Below, piece after piece: positions 33,943-43,018 of a DNA stretch of 64,000 bases. The notes beneath the pieces are model-generated. The model saw only the letters and a list, made by a program, of their open reading frames with translations. It was not told the DNA's origin and made no database searches. How positions within the stretch are numbered: the stretch's first letter is position 1; every line of letters starts with the position of its first letter. This DNA is from Bin87 sp963666865 (GTDB taxonomy: Bacteria > Chloroflexota > Dehalococcoidia > Lucifugimonadales > UBA3495), in the NCBI GenBank assembly GCA_963666865.1, contig OY763072.1, positions 2,604,001 through 2,668,000 of the forward strand, in the 5' to 3' direction. The translations under genes and the position numbers were made by a program.

Positions 33943-35664
33943 ATGCAGACCAGGGAAATGACCGCCAGCGCGTCCCGCCTGATGGTGGAGCAGATGGTGG
34001 CGTCCGGCGTCAAGTACGTTTTCAATAACTCCGGCTCCCGCGAGGCGCTGTTCTTCAACGAACTGCACTCCCGCTCCGACATCCACGGCATCCTGGGCCT
34101 CCACGAGGGCGCGGTGACCGCCATGGCCGGCGGCTACACCCAGGCCAACCTGGCCCCCGGCGTCATGGTCGTCCACCTCGGCGCCGGCCTGGCTCAGGCC
34201 ATGGGCCAGCTCATCAACATCTGGACCGGCAGCCTGCCCGTGGTGGTTATCACCTTCGCCGGCGACACCGGCAGCTTCGCCGGTAAGATTAGCCTGGACG
34301 TCAGCCACAACGCCGGCCCCACCGCCATCGCCGCGCCCATGATGAAGGCCAACTGGACGGTCATAGAGCCTGAGGGCCTGCCCGCCGCTCTGGAGCGCGC
34401 CCTCCGCGTCGCCATGACTCCGCCCGTTGGCCCTGTGCATCTGGCCGTGTACGACCGTCTGTTGGGGCCGGCCGAGCACACCGCCAACATCATCGACGGT
34501 CACACGCCCGATTTCCGCGCCGGCTACCCCTCCGACTCCGACGTTGAGGCCGTGGCTCGCGCCCTCCGCGACGCCCAGCGCCCCTTGATGTACGTGGGCG
34601 ATGGTGTCTGGAAGAGCGGCGCAATCGCCGAGGTCACTGCCCTGGCCGAGCGGTTCGGTGTTCCGGTGGTCGGCGACCCTCGCGCCGTCCCCATCAAGCA
34701 TCCCCTCCACGCCGGCGGACGCCGCCTGGAGCAGGCCCCCGACCTCAACCCTGACCTCATCCTCAGCATTGGCGTTACCCACAACGGCGCCGGCAACGCC
34801 AGCGACTACACCGCGTTCTTTGACGCCGCACGCACCATAGCCATCGGCGCGGACGCCGAGAACTTGGAAAACATCCCCGGCCTCGACCTCGCCATCCTGG
34901 CCGACGAGCGCCGCGCCGCCCAGGCACTGCTGGACGCCACCGACGTCTCCGAGGACTTGGCCGACCGCCGCAGCCGCGCCCGCGAGGAGGTTGCCGCCCT
35001 GCGCGCCCAACGTCGTGACGCCGCCTGGCGCGTGCCGGCTGAGCCGGGCAAGGTCCGCGCCGTCGCGTTGGGCGACGCCCTGGACGCCGCCCTTGAAAGT
35101 CGTGGCGGCGGCCTCGTCACTATCGAGCAATTCGCCGTGGCCCAGGACGTCCTCTCCAACTCCGGCGACGCCGGCAACAACCAGTACATCCGCCCCGCCG
35201 GCGGCTCCGAGGGCTACGGCGTGGGCATGACCATCGGCGCCAAGCTGGGCGCGCCCGACCAGCCGGTGGTCGGCCTGGTCGGCGATGGCTCCCTGTACTA
35301 CTCCGACCACGCCCTGTGGACTGCCGCCAGCCACGGCGTGCCGGTCCTCTACTGCATCTCCAACAACGGCGCCTACGGCATAGTCGCCAACTCCTTCGCC
35401 AACGCCAACGCCAACATGAAGGAGACCGGCGAATATCGCGGCGTCGTCCTCGACGGCATCGACCCGGTCAAGCTGGCTGAGGGCTTCGGCGTCGAGGCCA
35501 TGGACGCCACCGACGAGGCCACCATCAGCGACGCCATCGAGCACGGCCTCGGCATCGTCGAGCGCGAAAACCGCCCCTTCCTCCTCAATGTCCATCTCCC
35601 CCTGGGTCTCCCCGAAGGAGGGCGGCCCGGCCAGATCTACAGCCTGAGCGGCGAGCTTGGGTAG
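33943..35664 (+). CDS. Thiamine-diphosphate-dependent enzyme (acetolactate synthase/benzoylformate decarboxylase-like)
   Basis: 573-residue three-domain enzyme. The catalytic glutamate is in GLHEGAVTAMAGGY near residue 51. The central domain runs through VGDGVWKSGAIAEV. The cofactor motif begins at VGDGSLYYSDHALW and ends with CISNNGAYG, the GDG...NN pattern. It likely decarboxylates a 2-oxo acid or makes or cleaves a C-C bond next to a carbonyl. The large FAD-binding insert features of true acetolactate synthase cannot be judged. Pcm follows after a palindrome. Confidence 0.9.
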   Translation: MQTREMTASASRLMVEQMVASGVKYVFNNSGSREALFFNELHSRSDIHGILGLHEGAVTAMAGGYTQANLAPGVMVVHLGAGLAQAMGQLINIWTGSLPVVVITFAGDTGSFAGKISLDVSHNAGPTAIAAPMMKANWTVIEPEGLPAALERALRVAMTPPVGPVHLAVYDRLLGPAEHTANIIDGHTPDFRAGYPSDSDVEAVARALRDAQRPLMYVGDGVWKSGAIAEVTALAERFGVPVVGDPRAVPIKHPLHAGGRRLEQAPDLNPDLILSIGVTHNGAGNASDYTAFFDAARTIAIGADAENLENIPGLDLAILADERRAAQALLDATDVSEDLADRRSRAREEVAALRAQRRDAAWRVPAEPGKVRAVALGDALDAALESRGGGLVTIEQFAVAQDVLSNSGDAGNNQYIRPAGGSEGYGVGMTIGAKLGAPDQPVVGLVGDGSLYYSDHALWTAASHGVPVLYCISNNGAYGIVANSFANANANMKETGEYRGVVLDGIDPVKLAEGFGVEAMDATDEATISDAIEHGLGIVERENRPFLLNVHLPLGLPEGGRPGQIYSLSGELG

Positions 35665-35688
35665 CGGGACCCTTGCCATGCGAGAAAC

Positions 35689-35715
35689 GTAGGGGCGGGT
35701 TTGAAACCTGCCCCT
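35689..35715. repeat. REP-like palindrome, variant family
   Basis: GTAGGGGCGGGTTT, centre G, AAACCTGCCCCT. It shares the GTAGGGGCG edge with the main REP family but has a different core. Located between the ThDP gene and pcm. Confidence 0.8.
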
Positions 35716-35734
35716 GGCGTCGCCGTTTCCAGCA

Positions 35735-36385
35735 ATGAACGATCCCTTTGAAGCCGACCGCAAGCGTCTGTTTGACCACTTGGCGAAAACCGTGGGCGAG
35801 GGGCCGACCCTGGACGCCATGCGCCGCGTTCCCCGGGAACGTTTCGTGCCGCCGCCGGCACGTGCCAAGGCGTACCTGAACGTCGCCCTGTCCATCGGCA
35901 ACGGCCAGACCATCTCACAGCCTCAGATGGTTGCCCACGCCACCGACGTCCTGCAGCTGCGCGGCGACGAGTATGTGCTGGAAGTGGGCGCCGGCAGCGG
36001 TTACCAGGCCGCAGTGCTTGCCGAACTGCTGCCCTTCGGCTCCGTCGTAGCGGTGGAACGCATACCGGAGTTGGTGTCATTCTGCCGCCGGAACCTGGCC
36101 GTCTGCGGAATCCTAAACGTATCGGTGCGGCCGGCCGGCGCAATCCTGGGTGCGCCCGACCACGCTCCTTTTGATGCGATCCTGGTGTCCGCCGCGGCTC
36201 CGCAGGTGCCCGATACACTGCTGACTCAGCTGAAACCTGCCGGGCGGCTGGTCCTTCCCGTGGGAAGTTTCGAGCGACAGATGCTGACCCGAGTCTCGAT
36301 CGGATCCCAAGCGCCGGTTATGGAGGAATTAGGTTTCTGCAGCTATGTTCCACTGCTGGGTGAAGGCGCCTGGCAGGTGCTGTGA
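35735..36385 (+). CDS. pcm: Protein-L-isoaspartate O-methyltransferase
   Basis: Repairs damaged aspartyl residues in proteins using S-adenosylmethionine. The 216 residues contain RVPRERFVPP, IGNGQTISQPQMVAHATD, the SAM motif VLEVGAGSGYQAAVLAEL, and the late DAILVSAAAPQVPDTLLTQLKPAGRLVLPVG, all diagnostic. Length is normal. No strong ribosome site is seen, so expression may be low or leaderless. Confidence 0.93.
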   Translation: MNDPFEADRKRLFDHLAKTVGEGPTLDAMRRVPRERFVPPPARAKAYLNVALSIGNGQTISQPQMVAHATDVLQLRGDEYVLEVGAGSGYQAAVLAELLPFGSVVAVERIPELVSFCRRNLAVCGILNVSVRPAGAILGAPDHAPFDAILVSAAAPQVPDTLLTQLKPAGRLVLPVGSFERQMLTRVSIGSQAPVMEELGFCSYVPLLGEGAWQVL

Positions 36386-36466
36386 ATCCATCCGGTAGTT
36401 GTATGGCATAATACCCGTAGCGCTTTGACAGCGCCCTTCACCAGATATAGGGCATGGAGGGAAAAC

Positions 36467-36868
36467 ATGGCCGCCCAAATCCAAATCCGCCAGATCAACC
36501 ACGTAACCACCATGGTCAAGGACACCGCCCGCGCCATGGCTTTCTACAACGACCTGCTGGGCATCAAGCAGATCCAGAGCCAGGTGGACAATCCGGCAAT
36601 TACCTGGCTCCAGCTTGAAAACGGGGTAATGGTCCACCTCATCGAGACCGACGAGGCTCCCGCCAAGCCCGGCAACGTCCACCACGCCTTCCAGGTGGAC
36701 GACCTGGAGGAAACCCGCGCCACGCTGGAGAGCAGCGGCTACGAAGTCCTGCGTGGCGGCATCCGCTACGATGGCCAGGCCTACTTCTTCATCGAAGACC
36801 CCGACGGCAACAGCGTCGAGTTCTGCACCGCCTCCGGCTACGCGCCGGCCCCGCCCCGCCCGGCCTAA
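36467..36868 (+). CDS. VOC-family protein (glyoxalase-like)
   Basis: 133 residues from ATG 36467, chosen for the GGAGGG ahead of it; the frame opens earlier without support. RQINHVTTMVKDTARAMAFY starts the first module and PDGNSVEFCTASG ends the second, with possible metal ligands H, H and E. Single-domain VOC proteins act as isomerases, dioxygenases or resistance proteins. The substrate is not evident. A TTGACA element at 36425 could drive it, although its -10 is weak. Confidence 0.85.
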   Translation: MAAQIQIRQINHVTTMVKDTARAMAFYNDLLGIKQIQSQVDNPAITWLQLENGVMVHLIETDEAPAKPGNVHHAFQVDDLEETRATLESSGYEVLRGGIRYDGQAYFFIEDPDGNSVEFCTASGYAPAPPRPA

Positions 36869-36893
36869 CGTCTCACTGCCATTGCCAGGAACG

Positions 36894-36918
36894 CCGCTCG
36901 TGGTGAGCCTGTAAACCA
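36894..36918. repeat. GGTGAGCCTGT-type dispersed repeat, copy 2
   Basis: CCGCTCGTGGTGAGCCTGT followed by AAACCA, matching the copy at 33744-33769 with two changes and a 2-base deletion. Confidence 0.7.
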
Positions 36919-36949
36919 CCCGGCAACATCGTCGAAATCGCAGCTTCCA

Positions 36950-37513
36950 ATGACACCGGCAAACATCATCCTCGTCGGCTTCATGGCCACTGGCAAGAGC
37001 CATGTGGGCCGCATCATCGCGCGGATGACCAACCGCCGCATGACCGACCTGGACGAGGAGATCGTCCGCCGCGCCGGCAAACCCATCCACCGCATCTTCA
37101 GCGAGGAGGGCGAGATCATCTTCCGCCATATGGAACGTCACGCCGCCCTGACGCTGTGCGAAGGTGGCGGCAAGGTCATCGCGGCCGGCGGCGGGGCATT
37201 TGCCCAGGAACTCACCCGGCAGGTGCTGCTGGAAAACGGCATCGTTTTCTGCCTGACCGCCCAACCCGAAACCATCCACCACCGCATCATCCGGGGCAGC
37301 CCCAACGCCGCCGTTCGCCCCATGCTGGGCGACAGCGACCCGCTGGAGCGCATCCGCGAACTCCTTGACCAGCGCGCCCCCTCCTACGCCCAGGCTCACC
37401 ACGCCGTCGCCACCGACGACCGCACCCCGGAACAGGTGGCCGACGAGGTGCTGCGGATTTTTGAAACCACCGTTTACGCCACCGACCAGATCTCTCCACC
37501 GGGAGGACAATAA
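36950..37513 (+). CDS. aroK: Shikimate kinase
   Basis: Fifth enzyme of the shikimate pathway, phosphorylating shikimate with ATP. 187 residues. Walker A is GFMATGKS (10-17). The substrate-binding DLDEEIVRRAGKPI and the IFSEEGEIIFRHMER block follow, then AAGGGAF. LRP-type lid residues appear in NAAVRPML. The stop shares a base with the aroB start (TAATG), so the two genes are translationally coupled. Confidence 0.94.
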   Translation: MTPANIILVGFMATGKSHVGRIIARMTNRRMTDLDEEIVRRAGKPIHRIFSEEGEIIFRHMERHAALTLCEGGGKVIAAGGGAFAQELTRQVLLENGIVFCLTAQPETIHHRIIRGSPNAAVRPMLGDSDPLERIRELLDQRAPSYAQAHHAVATDDRTPEQVADEVLRIFETTVYATDQISPPGGQ

Positions 37514-38613
37514 TGACCAACGCAGACCTCGCCGCCACCGTTCATCACTCCGGCGGCAGCTATCCCGTCGTCGCCGGCTGGGGCATTATTGACCGGCTGG
37601 GCGAGTACATCGCCGAGCTGGGCCTAGGCAACACCGCCTACATCATCACCGACGAGAACGTGATGCGGCCCTACGGACGCAACGCCCAGTGGGCTTTGCA
37701 GCGGGCCGGCATCGCCGCCCATTGCTTCATCATCCCGGCCGGGGAGACCAGTAAGTCCTTCCACCAAGCTCAGGAGATCTACGAGTGGCTGGTGGGGCTG
37801 AAGGCCGAGCGGGGCCAGCCCATCATAGCCATCGGCGGCGGCGTGGCCGGCGACCTGGGGGGCTTCATCGCCAGCACCTTCGTGCGCGGCGTGCCCTTCG
37901 TCCAGGTGCCCACCAGCATGGCCGCCATGGTGGACGCCTCCATCGGCGGGAAGGTGGCGGTCAACCTGCCCCAGGCCAAGAACATGGTCGGCGCGTTCTA
38001 CCAGCCCCGGGCCGTCCTCGCCGACGTGCAGGCCCTCTCCACCCTGGGCAAGCGGGAACTCGCTGAGGGCTGGGCTGAGGCCATCAAGCACGGCCTGATT
38101 CTGGACCCGTCTCTCGTGGACGTGTTCGAGGAGCACGCCGAGGCGTTGATGGACGTGGAACCGGAAATCTCCACCGAGGTCATCCGGCGCAGCATGGCCA
38201 TCAAGGCCGACGTGGTGAGCCAGGACGAGCGGGAAACCCTGGGCATCCGCATCCTGCTCAACTACGGCCACACCATCGGCCACGCGCTGGAAGCCTCCAC
38301 GGAGTACGGGCGCTTCATGCACGGCGAGGGCGTCTCCGTGGGTATGATGGGTGCCGGCCGCATCGCCCGCGAAATGGGCATGATCGGCGACGACATCCTG
38401 GATCGGCAGCGCGTCCTGCTGCAGCGGTTCAACCTCCCCATCACCGCCCAGGGCGTTGACCTGGACGACATCAGGGCCGCCATGTCGCTGGACAAGAAGA
38501 CCCTAGGCGGCGCCAACCGCTGGGTGCTGCTGGAAGACGTGGGCCGCGCCACCGTCCGCCGTGACATCCCCACCGAGGTGGTGGACGAAACGCTGGTCTG
38601 GCTGACCGAGTAG
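37513..38613 (+). CDS. aroB: 3-dehydroquinate synthase
   Basis: Second enzyme of the shikimate pathway; NAD- and metal-dependent cyclisation of DAHP. The 366 residues include GGGVAGDLGGFIASTFVRGVPF, PTSMAAMVDASIGGKVAVN, ELAEGWAEAIKHGLI, and the metal ligands in LNYGHTIGHALEA and MHGEGVSVGM. Normal length. It forms a two-gene unit with aroK. Confidence 0.96.
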   Translation: MTNADLAATVHHSGGSYPVVAGWGIIDRLGEYIAELGLGNTAYIITDENVMRPYGRNAQWALQRAGIAAHCFIIPAGETSKSFHQAQEIYEWLVGLKAERGQPIIAIGGGVAGDLGGFIASTFVRGVPFVQVPTSMAAMVDASIGGKVAVNLPQAKNMVGAFYQPRAVLADVQALSTLGKRELAEGWAEAIKHGLILDPSLVDVFEEHAEALMDVEPEISTEVIRRSMAIKADVVSQDERETLGIRILLNYGHTIGHALEASTEYGRFMHGEGVSVGMMGAGRIAREMGMIGDDILDRQRVLLQRFNLPITAQGVDLDDIRAAMSLDKKTLGGANRWVLLEDVGRATVRRDIPTEVVDETLVWLTE

Positions 38614-38630
38614 GACAGTTTGACAAAAAC

Positions 38631-38728
38631 CGTCATTCCCGCGAAAGCGGGAAGCCAGTGGTCGCAAATCCGACCAACATTCCTGTCGCAGCAGTTTCTC
38701 TGGGTTCCTGCTTTCGCAGGAACGACGG
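38631..38728. repeat. CGTCATTCC-type inverted-repeat element, copy 1
   Basis: 98-base element with complementary ends: CGTCATTCCCGCGAAAGCGG at the left and CCTGCTTTCGCAGGAACGAC at the right. Related elements or halves are at 57449, 57820 and 61398. It has the form of a non-autonomous MITE-like or REP-doublet repeat. Confidence 0.85.
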
Positions 38729-38764
38729 AGAAGTCAGTATGACGCAAGCTGCGGATACGCTCTG

Positions 38765-39229
38765 CTACGCCCTACGGGGCCGCCCCCGGTCCGCGCTGTC
38801 CACCATGATGGTCACAGGGCCGTCGTTGCGCAGCTGCACCTGCATATAAGCCTGAAACTCGCCAGTGGCCACGGTCAGGCCAGTTTCGCGGAACATCGTC
38901 ACCGCCTCCTCATAGAGGCGGTTGGCTTCCTCGGGCACGGCGGCGCGGGTGAAGTCGGGACGCCGGCCCCGGCGGGTGTCAGCATAGAGGGTGAACTGGG
39001 ATACCACCAGCAGCCCGCCGTCCACGTCCAGCGCGGAGCGGTTGAAACGGCCCTGCTCGTCGGCGAAGATCCGCATATTCACCACCCTGTCCACCACCCA
39101 CCGCGCATCGGCGCTGTCGTCCCCGTCGGCCACGCCCAGCAAAACCACCAGCCCCGGTCCGATGCTGCCCGCCTCGGCGTCGTCGATCAGCACCGACGCG
39201 GAAGTAACCCGTTGTATCAGAGCCCGCAT
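38765..39229 (-). CDS. dtd: D-aminoacyl-tRNA deacylase
   Basis: Frees tRNA from wrongly attached D-amino acids. 154 residues from ATG 39229 (MRALIQRVTSASVLID). The conserved SQFTLYADTRRGRRPDFTRA carries the catalytic SQxT motif, and GEFQAYMQVQLRNDGPVTIMVDS corresponds to the cross-dimer region, where the usual GAFGA...NxGPVT is varied to GEFQA. The frame opens further upstream, but the ATG at 39229 matches the family start. Confidence 0.94.
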   Translation of the reverse strand: MRALIQRVTSASVLIDDAEAGSIGPGLVVLLGVADGDDSADARWVVDRVVNMRIFADEQGRFNRSALDVDGGLLVVSQFTLYADTRRGRRPDFTRAAVPEEANRLYEEAVTMFRETGLTVATGEFQAYMQVQLRNDGPVTIMVDSADRGRPRRA

Positions 39230-39314
39230 ACTAACGCTCACTGTATCGTGGACACGAAAAAAACCGCACTCGCAAGCGCGGTTTTCTCTCATAGCCCGGC
39301 TGAGATGGCAGACG

Positions 39315-39656
39315 CTATGCCGAATCTCCACTGGCCGCGGCAGCCGGAGTCGCCGATTCCGAGCCACCGGAGGATCCGGAATCGCTGGACTTGCTGTCCG
39401 AGCTGTCGCCGGAGCTCTTGGTGGACGACGATTCGGTGGCGGCTTCCTTGGCCTCCTGGCTTTCCGTGGGGCGCTTGGGCCGGCCGTAGTCGGTGGTGTA
39501 AAAGCCGCTGCCCTTGTAGATCACTGGCACGGCGTGGAACACGCGCTGGCCGGCGCCGCCGCACAACGGGCACTCTCCCTGGCCGGCCTCGCTGAACTTC
39601 TGAACCAACTCGAACTCGTTAGCGCACTCAGTACACCGGTAATCGTAGCGAGGCAA
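39315..39656 (-). CDS. FmdB-family zinc ribbon protein
   Basis: 113 residues from TTG 39656, preceded by AAGGAGGGCAGG. The start gives the typical N-terminus MPRYDYRCTECANEFE. Two CxxC pairs (CTEC and CPLC) form a zinc ribbon, followed by VIYKGSGFYTTDYGR, the family end of FmdB. A long Ser/Glu-rich low-complexity tail follows. Putative regulatory protein of unknown partner. It sits between dtd and rpsU. Confidence 0.9.
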   Translation of the reverse strand: MPRYDYRCTECANEFELVQKFSEAGQGECPLCGGAGQRVFHAVPVIYKGSGFYTTDYGRPKRPTESQEAKEAATESSSTKSSGDSSDSKSSDSGSSGGSESATPAAAASGDSA

Positions 39657-39801
39657 ACCTGCCCTCCTTAATTTCAAGAGCGCCGCTGGGGTTGGGTGCC
39701 CCATGCGGGCGCGCTCAGGTTGTCGCAACGGGCCGGAGTCTAGCACCCCACCCGCCAGCGGTCAATTTGTCAGGTTCCGGCCAGAAAACGCCGGGGCCGG
39801 C

Positions 39802-39987
39802 CTACCGTCGCTGCCGCCGTCGCCGCCGGGCGGCGCGCTGGGCCGCCAGCCGCTCCTTCTGGGCCTTGGACCGGAAGAACCGGCGATCTTTCAACTCGCG
39901 CAGGATGCCGGCGTGCTGCACCGATGCGCGGAACCGATTTACCAAACTCTCAGGAGTTTCGCCCTCTCGTGGCGTTACGTAAGCCAT
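39802..39987 (-). CDS. rpsU: 30S ribosomal protein bS21
   Basis: 61-residue small-subunit protein. MAYVTPREGETPESLVNRFR, then LRELKDRRFFRSKAQKER and a very basic arginine-rich tail are diagnostic. ATG 39987 is chosen because GGGAG lies upstream; the longer frame to 40050 has no support. A weak hairpin with TTTTC follows the stop on the minus strand. Confidence 0.93.
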   Translation of the reverse strand: MAYVTPREGETPESLVNRFRASVQHAGILRELKDRRFFRSKAQKERLAAQRAARRRRRQRR

Positions 39988-40081
39988 GCAATGCTCCCAT
40001 TTGCGAAATTCGTTGCTGTCTGCTTTACAGGTTAGAATATAGCACGCCATCCAACATTGGGCAAACGAGATGGTTCGCCCG

Positions 40082-40774
40082 TCACTCGACGCCGGTAATC
40101 CGGCCGTCCGCCATCTGCAATCGTCGGTCGGTCATATCCGCCAGCATCAGGTCGTGGGTGGCCGTCACCACCGTAACGCCGCGACTGGCGGCGATGTCGC
40201 GCATGATGCCGCCGATGCTCTGGGCCGTGACGCTGTCCAACTCGCCGGTTGGTTCGTCGGCAAACAGGACCGACGGGCCGGCCACCAGGGCCCGGGCGAT
40301 GGCCACTCGCTGTTGCTCGCCGCCGGACAGCTCATAGGGGCGGTGTCCGGCCCGGCCCAGCAGTCCCACGAGATCCAGCGCCTCGTTGGCCCGTCGTCGC
40401 CGATCCCGCCACGACATGCCACCGATATGGAGTGGCAATTCCACGTTCTCAAAGGCGGACAGCAGCGGAATCAGGCCGAAGGACTGGAACACGAAACCGA
40501 TCTTTTCCCGCCGCAGTCCCACCAACTCCCGCTCGGACATCTGGGACAATTCCCGTCCCTCGAACCAAACCTTGCCCGAGCTGGGGCGATCCAATCCCGC
40601 CAACAGGTTCAGAAGGGTGGTCTTGCCCGAGCCGGAACGCCCGACCAGCGCCACAAACTCGCCCGGTTCGATGCTGACGGTGACTTCATTCACCGCCCGA
40701 ACCGCGCTTTCGCCTTCGCCAAAATCGCGGGTTGCCGACTCTGTAGCCAGCGCCGTTGTCACCGCCTCGACCAT
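40082..40774 (-). CDS. ABC transporter ATP-binding protein (MacB/LolD-like)
   Basis: 230 residues from ATG 40774, preceded by AAGGTGAG. Walker A GRSGSGKTT, Q-loop FQSFGLIPLLSAFENVELP, signature LSGGEQQR, Walker B VLFADEPTGELD and H-loop THD are all present. The NVELPL...R pattern and ADEPTGELD tail place it in the lipoprotein-release/MacB group. No FtsX-type permease lies next to it. A second ATPase of the same group is directly upstream on the same strand. Confidence 0.9.
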   Translation of the reverse strand: MVEAVTTALATESATRDFGEGESAVRAVNEVTVSIEPGEFVALVGRSGSGKTTLLNLLAGLDRPSSGKVWFEGRELSQMSERELVGLRREKIGFVFQSFGLIPLLSAFENVELPLHIGGMSWRDRRRRANEALDLVGLLGRAGHRPYELSGGEQQRVAIARALVAGPSVLFADEPTGELDSVTAQSIGGIMRDIAASRGVTVVTATHDLMLADMTDRRLQMADGRITGVE

Positions 40775-40827
40775 TGACTCACCTTGCCTACCGACGTCCT
40801 GACCAGGCGCCAACCAAGCCGCGACGG

Positions 40828-42036
40828 CTAATCGTCCAAACCCGCTTCGTGCCGCTCCCGGCTGCGGTGGGGCGCCGACGCCGGCCGCAGGGTGATGGAC
40901 CCCGATTGTTCGTCCATTCCCGCGCTGGCCAGTCCGTCCAACGAAAGGCGTTCCACATATTCCCGAGGCAGTTGCAGCCGGCCGGCCCGGTCCACTACGA
41001 GGTACTCTTCTTCCTGTCCTTCACCGCCACGGTAGGATGACATCAGATAGGATTCGGAACCGATCCGACCGTCCCGGATGCGCACCACCCGGTCCACCCA
41101 GCGGGCGATGCCGGCGTAGTGGGTGACGATGATGATGGTCACGCCGAACCGCCGGTTGATCCGTTGCAGCATCAGGAAGACATCCTCGGCCATGTTGGTA
41201 TCCAGCTCGCCGGTGGGCTCATCGGCCAGCAGCAGGGGCGGATTGTTGGCCAGGGCCACCGCGATGGCAACCCGCTGCTGCTCGCCACCGGACAGTTCCG
41301 AGGGGTAACGCCGTCCCTTGTCCGACATCTGCAGGGCGTCCAGCAGTTCTTCCGCCCGCTCGCGACGCTGGCGTCGGTTCACGCCGGCGATGGCCTGGGG
41401 CAGCTCAATGTTGTCCCGCACGTTCAGGTAGGGGATCAGGTTGCGACCCGTGGCCTGCCAGACGAAACCCACCTCACGGCGACGATACTCCACCAACTCC
41501 TGATCACTGATGTCCAGCAGGTCCCGTTCGCCCACGCGGATCCGGCCCGCCGATGGGCTTTCCAAGCCGGCCAGGATATTGAGCAGCGTGGTCTTGCCCG
41601 AACCGCTGGCGCCCACAATGCCAATCAACTCGCCCGGCTTCACTTCCAGATCCACGCCACGCAGCGCGACCACTTCCAAATCCGCCGGCTTGTAAATCTT
41701 GAAGAGATCGTTGGCCTCCACATAGGCGGGAAGGATAGCGTCATCTTCCATATCCTCGGCCAACGTTTCGGGAGACGGCAGGTCTTCCGGTTCGGGGATG
41801 GGAGGAGCAACGGGCATCGGGTCGGGAGACGCCGACTTGACCGCAACTGCTGGAGTCGCGCCGTCGGGCGCCGGCACGATGGGCGCGGCTTCGGCAACCT
41901 CCACAACTTCCGCAACGGGCGTTTCGGCCGGGGCTTCCGTTACCTCCGCACTGGGGGTAGCCGACCCGCGTCGCTCCGGAGGCATGAATTGCCGGACATA
42001 CTCGTCATTGGGACTGTTCTGTGGCGCTTGGGACAT
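40828..42036 (-). CDS. ABC transporter ATP-binding protein with a long N-terminal extension
   Basis: 402 residues from ATG 42036; another in-frame start exists at 42099. The first about 110 residues are Pro-, Ala- and Glu-rich and look disordered. The ATPase core has GASGSGKTT, LSGGEQQR, LLLADEPTGELD and THY (H-loop). The C-terminus carries an extra beta segment (EEEYLVVDRAGRLQLPREYV) seen on some MacB-like ATPases of Chloroflexota and Actinobacteria. It likely works with the next ATPase gene and an unlinked permease. Confidence 0.85.
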   Translation of the reverse strand: MSQAPQNSPNDEYVRQFMPPERRGSATPSAEVTEAPAETPVAEVVEVAEAAPIVPAPDGATPAVAVKSASPDPMPVAPPIPEPEDLPSPETLAEDMEDDAILPAYVEANDLFKIYKPADLEVVALRGVDLEVKPGELIGIVGASGSGKTTLLNILAGLESPSAGRIRVGERDLLDISDQELVEYRRREVGFVWQATGRNLIPYLNVRDNIELPQAIAGVNRRQRRERAEELLDALQMSDKGRRYPSELSGGEQQRVAIAVALANNPPLLLADEPTGELDTNMAEDVFLMLQRINRRFGVTIIIVTHYAGIARWVDRVVRIRDGRIGSESYLMSSYRGGEGQEEEYLVVDRAGRLQLPREYVERLSLDGLASAGMDEQSGSITLRPASAPHRSRERHEAGLDD

Positions 42037-42193
42037 CCTGCTCAAACTCAACAAAGGGTGTGCTGCAAAACCGACGGCCATTATAACCCGCATCGCCAAC
42101 CTAGCCTAGCACTGCGCCGGCCGGCAACGGTATTGGCGTCGAATGTCGAACTCATGACAGCGCAGCCTCACGCCGTCACCGGTTCGTGAGTTC

Positions 42194-43018
42194 TCAGCCG
42201 TTGCCACTGCTCACATCCCGGCGAGTGATGACGGCCAGCGTCAGTCCCCAGAACAACGCCAGATATGCCGCCGTGGCCGGCAGGAAAACCCAGGGGCCAA
42301 AATCGTCGTCGCGACCCATGAGACCGTTGGTTACGCCCCGCAGCGTCCAGCGCGTGTACTCGTCCAGGGAAAAGTCCAGGGCAAGTTCCGTAATTATCCC
42401 GGCAATCGGGTAGGCTACCGCTTCAACCAGGACGATGGCCACGGCGACACCTACTCCGAAAGCGGTGGAGCGGCCCAGCGCACAGAGCAGCGCGGCCAAC
42501 CCCAGGTAGGTGATTGCCACCGGCCACGCCGAGAAGAACCGGCCCACCGTTCCTGGCCAGTCGTCGGGCGAGCCTGAGAAGAACTCCAGCGCTCCGGCTG
42601 ATGGCTCGCCGGCGGCCAGGCCGACCACAGCGGCCAGCGTCCACGCTGCCACCCAGACGATACCCAGAATGACGCCGGGCAGGATAAGCTTGACCAACGC
42701 CGTCTGCCAGCGGGCCTGTCCTCGCGCCAACAATGGGCGCAACGTTCCCCAGCCGAAGTCAGCGCCGAAAACAATGGCGGCCAGGATGATGCCGAGGAAT
42801 GGGCCGAGACGGGACAAGACCTCGAAAACCAGTAGCGGATACCCGTTCGACGGTATAGAAAAGCCTTCAGGAACCGCGTTTTGCACTGCTACCGTGACTA
42901 CCACGACTCCTGCGACCACCACGGCCACCAGCCCGAGGATTACCCAAAGGGAAGCGCGCCGATATAGTCGGAACCACTCCCAGCGCGCGGCGTTGGCTAT
43001 TGCGGCGACGGCAATCAT
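42194..43018 (-). CDS. ABC-2 type transporter permease
   Basis: 274-residue membrane protein with about six hydrophobic segments, for example VILGLVAVVVAGVVVVTVAV near residue 26 and IILAAIVFGADFGWGTLRPL, the latter followed by the amphipathic WGTLR segment typical of ABC-2 permeases. Its start overlaps the stop of the ATPase gene by 4 bases, so the two form one exporter. Substrate is unknown. Confidence 0.85.
   Translation of the reverse strand: MIAVAAIANAARWEWFRLYRRASLWVILGLVAVVVAGVVVVTVAVQNAVPEGFSIPSNGYPLLVFEVLSRLGPFLGIILAAIVFGADFGWGTLRPLLARGQARWQTALVKLILPGVILGIVWVAAWTLAAVVGLAAGEPSAGALEFFSGSPDDWPGTVGRFFSAWPVAITYLGLAALLCALGRSTAFGVGVAVAIVLVEAVAYPIAGIITELALDFSLDEYTRWTLRGVTNGLMGRDDDFGPWVFLPATAAYLALFWGLTLAVITRRDVSSGNG

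Noticed and set aside
33928..35913. A 661-residue minus-strand frame antisense to the ThDP enzyme gene
   Set aside because: The plus-strand frame has clear enzyme motifs; the antisense frame is Gly/Ala/Val/Asp-rich low-complexity sequence and results from high GC content.
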